Positions 38,273-47,356 of a stretch of DNA of 64,000 bases are shown here, in pieces. Each line of letters begins with the position of its first letter. The first letter of the stretch is position 1. The position numbers were made by a program, and so were the translations under genes. Source of the stretch: an uncultured Kangiellaceae bacterium (GTDB taxonomy: Bacteria; Pseudomonadota; Gammaproteobacteria; Enterobacterales; Kangiellaceae); the NCBI GenBank assembly GCA_905479925.1, contig CAJQOL010000013.1:1-64000 (forward strand), in the 5' to 3' direction. The notes beneath the pieces are model-generated. The model saw nothing but the letters and a program-made list of their open reading frames with translations. It made no database searches and was not told where the DNA came from.

Positions 38273-39574
38273 TTAGTCACGATCTGAAATTGGCATTTCG
38301 AAGGTTGCTTCTAATCCACCGTCAGGATGATTGTGTAATCGAATGTCACCGCCATGCATTTCCGCTATTCGCTGAACAATGGACAGGCCTAATCCAGAAC
38401 CTTTACCACCTCGCGCTTTGTCACCACGGGCAAAAGGCTGGAAGAGTCGCGCTTTATCCAGATCGGCAATCCCCTTTCCGTGATCTCTAATAGTAACCAA
38501 AAGCTGATTTTTCTTTACCTTGCTATTGACCAATACCGGCGCACTTCCGTATCGAAATGCATTTTCAATGAGGTTGCTAAATAGTCGTTTCATCGCCATT
38601 GGTTTAAACCTTAAATCCTTAAGGGGGGCTAAATGCATTTCTAAACCTGAATGTTGTTTACTGGCTGCTTCGACCACCTGTTCTATAAGTTCATTAAGAT
38701 TACCAGCGGCCTTTTGTTCTTCACTTCCGTAGCGAACATAACCAATAAACTGGTCGATAATATCGTCCATATCTTGGGTGTCCGCAATGAGCCCCTGTTT
38801 TAGCTCTTCATCTTCATCGGACATAAACTCTACCGATAATCTAATTCTGGTAATAGGGGTTCTTAAATCATGGGATATACCGGCCAGGAGCAGCGTTCTG
38901 TCTTCTTCTAACTGATGTACATCCGCCGCCATTTGGTTAAACGCCGAGGTTACAGCGACTAACTCCTGAGGCCCTGTTTCTTTGAGTTTACCGGGATAGT
39001 CTCCACGGCCAATTTCCCTGGCTGCAAACGCTAGACGTTTTAATGGTCGATGAAGTTGGTGCACCAGTAACCCCGCACCTGTCAGACTAAGAAAAAGTAA
39101 CATGCCTGAAAAAATGATAAACGAAATAGGCATACTGCCGTCATACTCGCCAATTGGCATTCTTACCCAGTATTCCGGATGAGACGGCTCATTGACCCAT
39201 ACGTAAACACGATCAGAGATTTCTACTTTAACTAAGGTTCCCTCGCCTAAGAACTCCTGAGCAACGCTGGTAAACGCTTCATGCTCTACCGAATTTTCTA
39301 ATCCCTGCGGTGGTTCCGCTCCATTTAACCAGAACAATTCCATTTCGGTTGTTTCGCTTAGCCCTATAGACAGGTTTCGTGGGATTTCTGTTTCTGCGCT
39401 GATGTATTGAAGTTTAATTTGGTTTGTCACCAAATACATAATGGTGCGATTTTTTTGTTCGACAACAAAATGCTCTACGGTAATGAATGAGATCAATTGA
39501 CTAATAATCAACAGAACGCCAATCATTAGGCTATTTCTACCGAAGAAGCTTCTTGGGAGGATGTGAAAACTCAA
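38273..39574 (-). CDS. EnvZ-like sensor histidine kinase
   Basis: Inner-membrane two-component kinase of 433 residues. The N-terminal PRSFFGRNSLMIGVLL resembles EnvZ. The two membrane segments (about 14-34 and 150-172) flank a periplasmic domain, followed by HAMP (about 173-225). The H-box GISHDLRTPITRIRLS has His235, and NLIENAFRYG and GSGLGLSIVQR are the N and G boxes. The start is TTG 39574. No OmpR-type regulator gene adjoins it, unlike the usual ompR-envZ operon. Confidence 0.85.
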   Translation of the reverse strand: MSFHILPRSFFGRNSLMIGVLLIISQLISFITVEHFVVEQKNRTIMYLVTNQIKLQYISAETEIPRNLSIGLSETTEMELFWLNGAEPPQGLENSVEHEAFTSVAQEFLGEGTLVKVEISDRVYVWVNEPSHPEYWVRMPIGEYDGSMPISFIIFSGMLLFLSLTGAGLLVHQLHRPLKRLAFAAREIGRGDYPGKLKETGPQELVAVTSAFNQMAADVHQLEEDRTLLLAGISHDLRTPITRIRLSVEFMSDEDEELKQGLIADTQDMDDIIDQFIGYVRYGSEEQKAAGNLNELIEQVVEAASKQHSGLEMHLAPLKDLRFKPMAMKRLFSNLIENAFRYGSAPVLVNSKVKKNQLLVTIRDHGKGIADLDKARLFQPFARGDKARGGKGSGLGLSIVQRIAEMHGGDIRLHNHPDGGLEATFEMPISDRD

Positions 39575-39666
39575 TGTAGGTTTCTCTATAACAATCAGCG
39601 TTACCCTATCATAACGCTTTTGTAATCATGGGTAAAACAAGCCCCAGCAGACGCTAGTGGTAACGA

Positions 39667-40335
39667 TTATTTAACGAGATCAGAAATATCGGCGATCAGC
39701 TGAGTTTTATCGGCGCTATTAATGACGTCACCTTGAAGAATTCCATAACGTTCAGCGTTTGGACCGACTATAAAAATACGACCTGAATGATCGACGCTGT
39801 AATACTCGCCTTCTTCGGTATTAAGCGAATAGATACCGCCAAGGGATTTAATCAAGCGATCGATCTCAGCAGTCTCTCCACTAATACCAACAAAGTCCTG
39901 ATGGAAATAATCTAAATATTTTGTGAGATGTTCAGGGGTATCCCTTTTAGGATCAACCGAGAAAAATACGAATTGAGTTTTGCGTCTGATACTCGGTTCT
40001 AACTGATTATATATTTGAGTCATTTGAGACAGTGTATTTGGACAGATGTCAGGACAGTTTGTATAACCGCTAAAGATAAAATTCCAATAACCTTTGAAGT
40101 CATTGTTAGTAAATTGAGTCTCACTATGATCGATGAGATTAAAATCCGGTAGCAAGTTCTTTTTTGGATAAATCAACATAGTCGAGTATTGTTCAACAAT
40201 CTTACTCCGTTGATCGGCTTGTTTAGTTTCTTTTTCTGCACGATTGTCATCTAACGCCGAAAACATTGAATCTTTAAGAATAAAGCCGGCAACCAGTGCG
40301 ATTGCTATCAATATATAAGGGGCAAATTTACTCAT
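39667..40335 (-). CDS. SCO1/SenC family copper chaperone
   Basis: Membrane-anchored thioredoxin-fold protein that delivers copper to the CuA site of cytochrome oxidase. The 222 residues have one N-terminal membrane anchor, the copper motif CPDIC in NCPDICPNTLSQM, and the later copper-ligand His in YSVDHSGR. All three copper ligands are present. It lies downstream of ctaB in the cytochrome oxidase assembly cluster. Confidence 0.94.
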   Translation of the reverse strand: MSKFAPYILIAIALVAGFILKDSMFSALDDNRAEKETKQADQRSKIVEQYSTMLIYPKKNLLPDFNLIDHSETQFTNNDFKGYWNFIFSGYTNCPDICPNTLSQMTQIYNQLEPSIRRKTQFVFFSVDPKRDTPEHLTKYLDYFHQDFVGISGETAEIDRLIKSLGGIYSLNTEEGEYYSVDHSGRIFIVGPNAERYGILQGDVINSADKTQLIADISDLVK

Positions 40336-40367
40336 TGTTAGTGCTCTCTAAACGGTGCGTTATAAAT

Positions 40368-41270
40368 CTAGTATTTAAAGTAATGGTCCACAAGCAGTGC
40401 GACAAACATAAGCAATAAATAGTTAATCGAATACTTAAAAGTATCCATCGCAATTTTTCTTTCTTCTGAAAGTTTTAGCTTAATGGTATACCACAGGAAA
40501 ATTAACCCTAGTACTGTCGAACTAACCAGATAAATGAGTCCCGACATATGGGTGAGGTAAGGCAAAAGCCCTGCAAATATCAATAAAACGGTATAAAGAA
40601 TAATACTAGTTTTTGTAAAATCAATACCGTGGGTAACGGGTAACATTGGAATGTCGGCTTTTGCATATTCATCACGCCTAAATATCGCCAGCGCCCAAAA
40701 GTGAGGCGGTGTCCAAACAAAGATAATCAATACAAGAAGTAATGCATGTGGATGAATATCACCGGCATAACCATCAACGGCTGTCCAACCTAAAAGAGGT
40801 GGTATTGCGCCGCTTAAACCGCCAATAACAATATTTTGTGGGGTGGCGCGTTTTAAATACATCGTGTAAACGAACGCATAACCAACAAGTCCAAAAAATG
40901 TTAACAGAGCCGTTAGTGGGTTAATATAAAAGTACAACATCAATAATGAAGACACAGACAGTAGCGTTGCAAATAGGATGGCATTTTTCTGGTCGATTTT
41001 TCCGGTGGCAACCGGACGCTTTGAGGTTCTAGCCATAATCGTATCTATTTTTTGATCGACGACATGATTTACAACGGCCGCTCCCCCTGACGCAAAACCA
41101 ATACCCACTGTGGCAACAATTAATATATCCCAGGGTACCATTCCTGGCGTAGCTAAAAACATACCAACAACTGCAGTTATCAATATTAGCAACACAACTT
41201 TGGGCTTGGTAAGCTCTAAGTAATCACGCCAAGTTGTTGGCACTGATTCGGGCATTGTATTATCCGTCAT
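40368..41270 (-). CDS. ctaB: protoheme IX farnesyltransferase (heme o synthase)
   Basis: Adds a farnesyl tail to heme b, giving heme o for the oxidase. The 300-residue UbiA-family membrane protein has about nine hydrophobic segments. The first Asp-rich site is NHVVDQKIDTIMARTSKRP and the second is RRDEYAKADIPMLPV. The GTG at 41279 lies directly on the ribosome site, so ATG 41270 is preferred. Its start lies within the end of ctaA, suggesting coupling. Confidence 0.96.
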   Translation of the reverse strand: MTDNTMPESVPTTWRDYLELTKPKVVLLILITAVVGMFLATPGMVPWDILIVATVGIGFASGGAAVVNHVVDQKIDTIMARTSKRPVATGKIDQKNAILFATLLSVSSLLMLYFYINPLTALLTFFGLVGYAFVYTMYLKRATPQNIVIGGLSGAIPPLLGWTAVDGYAGDIHPHALLLVLIIFVWTPPHFWALAIFRRDEYAKADIPMLPVTHGIDFTKTSIILYTVLLIFAGLLPYLTHMSGLIYLVSSTVLGLIFLWYTIKLKLSEERKIAMDTFKYSINYLLLMFVALLVDHYFKY

Positions 41271-42294
41271 TTTTATCACCCACCTTCAGTTGAGCTTTTT
41301 CCGGCATTACTAGATAAGTTAGCAACATAGCCATCGTTATCAATAACAACGCTCCAACACCATTGTGAGCAACGGCATTGTATAGTGGTAAATCAAAGAT
41401 GATATTGAAAACACCAAGCATTACTTGAATAACCAACAAACCGGCCAGTAACACACCAAACTTCTTCAGCGTGGTAGAGGTCTGTTGACTGATCAATTTA
41501 AAGCATAAAAACGACATAATAAGGGTGGTAACAATTGCGCCGATCCGGTGAGTAGCATGAATAGCTATTCGCGCCGTATTATCTAATATGCCGAACTCAT
41601 AATCCTCTGCGCCATGCCCCCAAATAGTAAAGCCCATCACAAAATCGCTAGCCGACCACCAGTCTCCTTGGCAAATTGGAAGCTCATAACAAATGGTCGC
41701 TGCGTAATTAGCCGATGTCCAACCGCCTAAGGCAACTTGAATAATGAGTACAACAAAAGCGATCAGTGATATTAGCTTGAACTTTGCTCTTTCAAACAAC
41801 GGCTGTGGATTAGTAAACTGATAGCTATAACGTAAGCTCAAAGAACCAAGCAACATGAAGGTGGTCATTCCCCCCATAAGGTGGGTCATAACAATACCCG
41901 GGTGGAGTTTCATAGTGACCGTCCACATACCAAGCGCAGCCTGAAAAATAATCAAGACAAGCAGCCCAATTGAATGTGGTCTGGTAATTCTGTTTTCACT
42001 TTTTAAACTCAATAACGCGAGCGCCAATACCATTAACCCCAAAGTACCTGCGAAATAACGATGAACCATTTCTGGCCACGCTTTTTCAAACTCGTAGGGT
42101 CTTTCGGGAAAAGCTTCATTAGCTACGCTTATATCATCTTGTTGAGTAGGGATGTGTGAAAAGCCATAACATCCTGGCCAATCTGGACACCCAAGTCCCG
42201 CATGTGAAAGGCGCGTAAACGCCCCGAGCAATACTACGACAAAAGCAAAAGCAGTTGCTGCTATTGCTAGTTTTCTTACAAATTGCTGATTCAT
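41260..42294 (-). CDS. ctaA: heme A synthase
   Basis: COX15/CtaA membrane monooxygenase that oxidises heme o to heme a. The 344 residues have about eight membrane segments and the conserved LGAFTRLSHAGLGCPDWPGC near the N-terminus, plus heme-ligand histidines in EMVHRYFA and HATHRIGA. It has the longer proteobacterial form of the protein. It runs into ctaB with an overlap. Confidence 0.95.
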   Translation of the reverse strand: MNQQFVRKLAIAATAFAFVVVLLGAFTRLSHAGLGCPDWPGCYGFSHIPTQQDDISVANEAFPERPYEFEKAWPEMVHRYFAGTLGLMVLALALLSLKSENRITRPHSIGLLVLIIFQAALGMWTVTMKLHPGIVMTHLMGGMTTFMLLGSLSLRYSYQFTNPQPLFERAKFKLISLIAFVVLIIQVALGGWTSANYAATICYELPICQGDWWSASDFVMGFTIWGHGAEDYEFGILDNTARIAIHATHRIGAIVTTLIMSFLCFKLISQQTSTTLKKFGVLLAGLLVIQVMLGVFNIIFDLPLYNAVAHNGVGALLLITMAMLLTYLVMPEKAQLKVGDKNDG

Positions 42295-42359
42295 TGTCTT
42301 TCTCTTTGTTACCTTGTTCTCTTAATAGCTTTCTATTTTCCAGCTTTCTAATTCTAGTG

Positions 42360-43004
42360 TTAACCCAAACGCGAATATTTGAATAAATGAAGTATGTCCC
42401 TACGCATTTCACGACTGCGAAGTGGCGCTTCCTTTTCGTCTTTCACCAAAGGATACTTCATAAATATATTTCCTAGTGGATCAACGAGATAGATAGCGTT
42501 TGCCGGCAGTTCTAAGTTTTTTCCGCTTTGAGTTTTAGCTTTAGGTTTTAGTCCAGAATTAGTAAAAGCACTAAAACCGGTTGGAAACTCACCGGGGTCA
42601 AGTGTGGAGGAACTCGGCAATACCACCATTTGGCTGATCCTTAAAGACTCCTTCCCTAAACCGACATACGTTTGGTTAACGGTATTTAAGTTTAGATTCA
42701 AGCAATCTTGGTCACATTGCTCTGGCTGAATTGGTACCAGCCACCAGTACAAAGTTTCAAACTCTTTACCGGTCACTTTTTCGCCGTTAGCATGAAAAAT
42801 ATCAAAGTCTTCAATATCAACGACACTATCTGACTCAATGAGAATTCCTTGAGCGCCACCCGCCCCGGAAAACCACTGTCCAAAATAGGCGGCGTAAGCT
42901 AGAGCAACTGGCGTTATAAACATAACAAACAAGACAACCAGTGTCTTACGGTTCTTAGCTACATTTTCTGCTTTTGATTGATCTTGGTTTTCATCAAAAT
43001 CCAC
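42360..43004 (-). CDS. SCO-like membrane-anchored protein of the oxidase cluster
   Basis: Not characterised by name. The 214 residues have a single N-terminal membrane segment (about 25-43) and a thioredoxin-like soluble domain with CDQDC, a C-x3-C motif like that of SCO proteins, followed by YLVDPLGNIFMKYP. The distal histidine ligand of SCO is not evident. The position between SURF1 and ctaA, and conservation of such genes in gammaproteobacterial oxidase clusters, support an assembly role. The start is GTG 43004 with GAGGA upstream. Confidence 0.7.
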   Translation of the reverse strand: MDFDENQDQSKAENVAKNRKTLVVLFVMFITPVALAYAAYFGQWFSGAGGAQGILIESDSVVDIEDFDIFHANGEKVTGKEFETLYWWLVPIQPEQCDQDCLNLNLNTVNQTYVGLGKESLRISQMVVLPSSSTLDPGEFPTGFSAFTNSGLKPKAKTQSGKNLELPANAIYLVDPLGNIFMKYPLVKDEKEAPLRSREMRRDILHLFKYSRLG

Positions 43005-43090
43005 AATATCTTCCTCTAAAAAATTTTCTAACCATACTCATTTACTTAAAAACAAAGGCTTCGGATCACCAGATTCTTGGCTTACTCCTT

Positions 43091-43840
43091 TTATGCCTCT
43101 TTTTCTTTCTTGATTAACACCACTAAACTGACAATTAGGAATGTAAAAGCTAAACCGAACCACTGGAAAGCGTATGCCAAGTGTTTTTCAGGCGGCATAC
43201 TTACCCACGCCCAATCAATCGAAAAAGTACCATTAACGTCACTGTCTAATCGCACGAGATAAGGTTCAATTTCTTTCCCCAATTTTCGCTCTAGTTTAGA
43301 GACGATAAAAGAATCTAAAACAGGCAATCGCAATAAATTACCGTGACTTTCAATGGCAGCATCTTCCGAGAGCACCTGCGGATTTATTGGATACAAGCGG
43401 CCTTCTATTTGCCATTGGTGCAGCGGTAAATCAATTGATGGTAAATCATCTCTATGGGCACGCCCAGCAATCCAACCTCTATTAACAAGGAACAATTTTC
43501 CGCTATTAGGCTCTTCCACCAAATTTAATACGTGATAGCCCAGTTCACCGTTTTGTATTTTGTTTTCCAACAACAAATTAATATCTACCGCCAGTTCAAC
43601 GGGTAACGCCACCCGTTCAAAATTTCTAATAGCCTCATTAGAAATAGGGTCAATACTGGTAATGGCTTGCTTGCTCGGTTGATTTAAGATATTTAAACGT
43701 TGCTGCTTTTCCTGTGCCCTAGACAACTGCCAATAGCCCAACTCATTGAGTCCGGTTTGAATCAATAAGAATATGATCAAGAACCAAAAATTAATGGTAA
43801 TCCGGTACTGACCGATTTTGTAATCTATTGAATGTCGCAA
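43091..43840 (-). CDS. SURF1 family oxidase assembly protein
   Basis: Helps insert heme a into subunit I of the aa3 oxidase. The 249 residues have membrane segments at both ends and a periplasmic domain between. The N-terminal GLNELGYWQLSRAQEKQQR and the internal VNRGWI strand are SURF1 hallmarks. The C-terminal YAFQWFGLAFTFLIVSL is the conserved second membrane helix. The start is TTG 43840. It begins the downstream assembly block, after the opposite-strand DUF2909-like gene. Confidence 0.9.
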   Translation of the reverse strand: MRHSIDYKIGQYRITINFWFLIIFLLIQTGLNELGYWQLSRAQEKQQRLNILNQPSKQAITSIDPISNEAIRNFERVALPVELAVDINLLLENKIQNGELGYHVLNLVEEPNSGKLFLVNRGWIAGRAHRDDLPSIDLPLHQWQIEGRLYPINPQVLSEDAAIESHGNLLRLPVLDSFIVSKLERKLGKEIEPYLVRLDSDVNGTFSIDWAWVSMPPEKHLAYAFQWFGLAFTFLIVSLVVLIKKEKEA

Positions 43841-43924
43841 AAGTTTCTAGGTCACTAGCAAAAATAGCTTAGGGCGCGTATTCTATCATTATTACGCATA
43901 TTCAACCTAGGGAAACACGTTTCA

Positions 43925-44146
43925 ATGATTATTAAAATCTTGATTATTTTGGCCATGCTAGCAATTATGGTTAGCTTATTTCGTAGTCTGTATTTTCTTG
44001 CCACAGAAAAATCAGAATCTAAAAAGACAGTGCGGGGTCTAAGCTGGAGAATTGGCCTTTCAATCGGATTGTTTTTGCTTATTGTGCTCAGTATTTATAT
44101 GGGATGGCTCGAACCACATGGTTTACCTATTGTAAATAAACCATAA
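43925..44146 (+). CDS. small twin-transmembrane protein (DUF2909-like)
   Basis: The 73 residues have two hydrophobic helices (about 3-25 and 40-62) joined by a basic loop. This fits the small DUF2909 family often found beside cytochrome oxidase genes. No function is known. It is the only plus-strand gene inside the oxidase cluster and ends in a strong terminator. Confidence 0.75.
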   Translation: MIIKILIILAMLAIMVSLFRSLYFLATEKSESKKTVRGLSWRIGLSIGLFLLIVLSIYMGWLEPHGLPIVNKP

Positions 44147-44174
44147 AACTAGCGATTAAACGCAGAAAGAGAAC

Positions 44175-44208
44175 AAAAAAAACCGAAGCCAAGGCTTCGG
44201 TTTTTTTA
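44175..44208. terminator. bidirectional terminator between the DUF2909-like gene and ctaE
   Basis: A ten-pair stem AACCGAAGCC / GGCTTCGGTT with a two-base nominal loop, flanked by an A-run and seven T. It serves both convergent transcripts. Confidence 0.92.
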
Positions 44209-44248
44209 TTTCCTCTAGAAAGCTTCTAGCGAAAGTTGGGTTTACCAA

Positions 44249-45181
44249 CTAGATTAGGTAAACAAATATAAATAGGAATAACCATACTACGTCAACAAAG
44301 TGCCAGTACCAAGCTCCAGCTTCATAGGCAAAGTGCTGCTTCTCGGTGAAATCACCTTTAGCACAACGAATCGACAAGACAATTAAGAAAATAGTTCCTA
44401 TCGTTACGTGAAATCCATGAAAACCAGTTAACATAAAGAATGTAGAACCATAGATTCCGCTTCCTAGTGTTAATCCTAAGTCATTGTAAGCGTGGTAATA
44501 CTCATATACCTGTAAACATAGGAATATAATACCTAAGAACGCCGTAATAGACGTGTAGTTAATCAGTGCTTGTCGGTTATTATCTTTTAGTGCGTGATGC
44601 GCGATAGTTAACGTCCATGAACTAGTTAATAGTATGGCTGTATTGATAGCCGGTAAACCCATGGCGCCCATTGCAGTGGTAGTCGTTCCATCTGGTGTCG
44701 TTGTCAACGGCCACTCAGGTATAAAGTTAGGCCACAATAATGCGTGAGTCATAACATTATTACCTTCACCACCTAACCAAGGAATGATTAATTGGCGAAC
44801 ATATAATAAAGCACCAAAGAATGCGGCAAAGAACATCACTTCTGATAAGATAAACCAAAGCATACCTTGCTTAAAAGAGCGGTCCATTTGAGCGCTGTAT
44901 AACCCTTGCTTTGATTCTCTAATAGCATCACGCCACCAAGACCACAGCATATAGACGATAATCGTTAATCCTAACGCAAAGATAATTCCGCCTAAGTCAC
45001 TAAATAAAACCTGAAAGCTAAAACCTTCAGTTGCCGCTGGCGCATATTTACCCGTTGTATTCTGGATAAAATTTGCTCCGCCAAAAGCTAACAAAAACAG
45101 TCCAATTGCGCCAACTATTGGCCATGGGCTTTGTTCTGGTACGTAATAATTTTCGTACTTTTCTTCTGCTTCATTGCTCAT
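44249..45181 (-). CDS. ctaE: cytochrome c oxidase subunit III
   Basis: Membrane subunit III of the heme-copper oxidase. The 310 residues have about seven membrane segments, with FILSEVMFFAAFFGA and the C-terminal WYWHFVDVVWLFLFIFVY typical of the family. GGAGAAAG precedes the ATG. It is the last structural gene of the ctaC-ctaD-cox11-ctaE operon. Confidence 0.96.
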   Translation of the reverse strand: MSNEAEEKYENYYVPEQSPWPIVGAIGLFLLAFGGANFIQNTTGKYAPAATEGFSFQVLFSDLGGIIFALGLTIIVYMLWSWWRDAIRESKQGLYSAQMDRSFKQGMLWFILSEVMFFAAFFGALLYVRQLIIPWLGGEGNNVMTHALLWPNFIPEWPLTTTPDGTTTTAMGAMGLPAINTAILLTSSWTLTIAHHALKDNNRQALINYTSITAFLGIIFLCLQVYEYYHAYNDLGLTLGSGIYGSTFFMLTGFHGFHVTIGTIFLIVLSIRCAKGDFTEKQHFAYEAGAWYWHFVDVVWLFLFIFVYLI

Positions 45182-45212
45182 TTACTTTCTCCACTTGAGC
45201 GAACGTTTCGCT

Positions 45213-45773
45213 CTATTTGGTTGCTGCAGATTCTGTCTTCACCGAATCCGTAACATTAAATAATTGGTATGACAGGGTTAATCGAGTGACATCTTCCGGA
45301 ATGTCAGCATCAATATAAAACTTCATTGGCATTTCAACTTCTTCACCGGCGGCTAATACTTGCTGGTCAAAGCAAAAACACTCGGTTTTATTTAAGTACA
45401 ATGCTGCTTCCCCTGGAGACACGCTAGGTACCGTTTGTCCGACAATATCATTCTTTGAACGATTTTTTGCGAAAAAACGAACTTCGTTTAGCTCACCCGG
45501 GTAAACCACCATAGACTTAACCTTTGAACCAAAGTCCCAAGGCATGCCTCGATTAACATTAGTCAAGAATTCAATGGTCACTTGACGCTTTTTGTCAATT
45601 TCAACATCTTGGTACAGAGCCTGTCCACGAGTCTTACCGTTAATACCGGTAATGTCACAAAAAACGTTATAAAGTGGCACCAACGCAAAGGCAAATAAAA
45701 ACATGCCGCCAATAATTCCAACCAGCCGATAGACTAGTTTCTTATTGTCTGAATTTTGCGTTGGTTCTGTCAT
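45213..45773 (-). CDS. ctaG: cytochrome c oxidase assembly protein Cox11/CtaG
   Basis: Copper chaperone for the CuB site of subunit I. The 186 residues have one N-terminal membrane helix and a periplasmic immunoglobulin-like domain. The copper motif is CFCFDQQ, and PLYNVFCDITGINGKT is the conserved segment after the membrane helix. It lies between ctaD and ctaE, the common order in proteobacteria. Confidence 0.95.
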   Translation of the reverse strand: MTEPTQNSDNKKLVYRLVGIIGGMFLFAFALVPLYNVFCDITGINGKTRGQALYQDVEIDKKRQVTIEFLTNVNRGMPWDFGSKVKSMVVYPGELNEVRFFAKNRSKNDIVGQTVPSVSPGEAALYLNKTECFCFDQQVLAAGEEVEMPMKFYIDADIPEDVTRLTLSYQLFNVTDSVKTESAATK

Positions 45774-45787
45774 TTTAATATTCTATC

Positions 45788-47341
45788 TTAGTCAACTTTA
45801 GGCGGTGTACTAAATGTATGGTACGGAGCTGGTGATGGCAACGCATCCCACTCTAAACCAGTAGCACCTTCCCACTGCTTGTCTTCGGCTTTCTTACCAC
45901 TTCGAATTGCAATAACCAAAGTAATTAAGAAGTAAATCTGAGTTAAACCTAAACCGAAAGCACCAATACTTGCCCACATATTAAAGTCAGCAAACATCAT
46001 ATTGTAGTCTGGAATACGACGAGGCATACCCGCTAAACCACTAAAGTGCATTGGGAAGAATGTTAAGTTAACAAAAATCATCGATAACCAAAAATGAATC
46101 TTACCGCTGGTTTCGTTGTACATTTTTCCAGTCCACTTAGGCAACCAGTAATAAACCGCCGCCGTTGTACCGAAAATAGCACCAGGGAATAATACGTAGT
46201 GGAAATGAGCAACTACGAAGTAAGTGTCATGGTATTGGAAATCTACCGGAGCCATTGCCAACATAACGCCTGAGAATCCACCGATTGTAAATAAGATTAC
46301 AAAAGCGATAGAGAAAAGCATTGGCGTTTCAAAAGTCAAAGACCCTTGCCACATTGTTGCAACCCAGTTAAAGACTTTAACACCGGTTGGAACCGCAATT
46401 AGCATAGTGGCGATCATAAAGAACAACTCACCCGCTAAAGGCATACCAACAGCAAACATATGATGAGCCCAAACAATGAAAGAAAGTAATGCAATAGACG
46501 CTGTTGCGTAAACCATTGATGAATAACCAAACAGTTTCTTACGAGAAAATGCAGGGATGATTTCAGATACAACACCAAATGCTGGCAATATCATGATGTA
46601 AACTTCAGGATGACCAAAGAACCAGAATATATGCTGGAACATAACTGGGTCACCACCACCGGCAGCATCAAAGAACGCTGTTCCGAAATGACGGTCTGTT
46701 AGCATCATAGTTACCGTTCCAGCTAATACAGGCATTACCATGATTAGAAGGAAAGCAGTAATTAACCATGTCCATACAAACAAAGGCATTTTCATTAAAG
46801 TCATGCCAGGTGCGCGCATATTGAAAACGGTAACAATAACGTTAATCGCTCCCATAATTGACGATATCCCCATCATGTGAACACCTAAGATGAAGAAGTC
46901 GGTGCTTGGTGGTCCATACGTTGTTGATAATGGTGCATAGAATGTCCAACCAAAGTTTGGAGCACCGCCATCCATAAATAATGACGACAATAACAATGTG
47001 AAAGCAAAAGGAAGAATCCAAAAGCTCCAATTGTTCATTCTAGGTAAAGCCATATCTGGCGCTCCAACTTGCATTGGAATTAACCAGTTAGCTAAACCAA
47101 CCATACTTGGCATAACCGCACCAAAAACCATAATCAAACCATGCATGGTTGTCATTTGGTTAAAGAAGTTAGGCTCTACAAATTGTAGTCCTGGTTGGTA
47201 TAACTCGGCACGAATGACCATTGCCATCGCACCACCAATCAAGAACATAACAAAAGAGAACCAAAGGTACATCGAACCGATGTCCTTGTGATTTGTTGTG
47301 TATAACCAGCGAGTAAAGCCGGTTGGATGATGATCGCTCAT
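45788..47341 (-). CDS. ctaD: cytochrome c oxidase subunit I
   Basis: Catalytic subunit carrying heme a, heme a3 and CuB. The 517 residues have twelve membrane segments. The heme a ligand is in MTTMHGLIMVFG. The CuB and cross-linked Tyr motif is WFFGHPEVYIMILPAFG, HH lies in IVWAHHMF, and HDTYFVVAHFHYVL carries the heme a3 ligand. An AGGAGA ribosome site precedes the ATG. HPEVY marks a type A1 oxidase. Confidence 0.98.
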   Translation of the reverse strand: MSDHHPTGFTRWLYTTNHKDIGSMYLWFSFVMFLIGGAMAMVIRAELYQPGLQFVEPNFFNQMTTMHGLIMVFGAVMPSMVGLANWLIPMQVGAPDMALPRMNNWSFWILPFAFTLLLSSLFMDGGAPNFGWTFYAPLSTTYGPPSTDFFILGVHMMGISSIMGAINVIVTVFNMRAPGMTLMKMPLFVWTWLITAFLLIMVMPVLAGTVTMMLTDRHFGTAFFDAAGGGDPVMFQHIFWFFGHPEVYIMILPAFGVVSEIIPAFSRKKLFGYSSMVYATASIALLSFIVWAHHMFAVGMPLAGELFFMIATMLIAVPTGVKVFNWVATMWQGSLTFETPMLFSIAFVILFTIGGFSGVMLAMAPVDFQYHDTYFVVAHFHYVLFPGAIFGTTAAVYYWLPKWTGKMYNETSGKIHFWLSMIFVNLTFFPMHFSGLAGMPRRIPDYNMMFADFNMWASIGAFGLGLTQIYFLITLVIAIRSGKKAEDKQWEGATGLEWDALPSPAPYHTFSTPPKVD

Positions 47342-47356
47342 ATTGATCGTCTCCTA

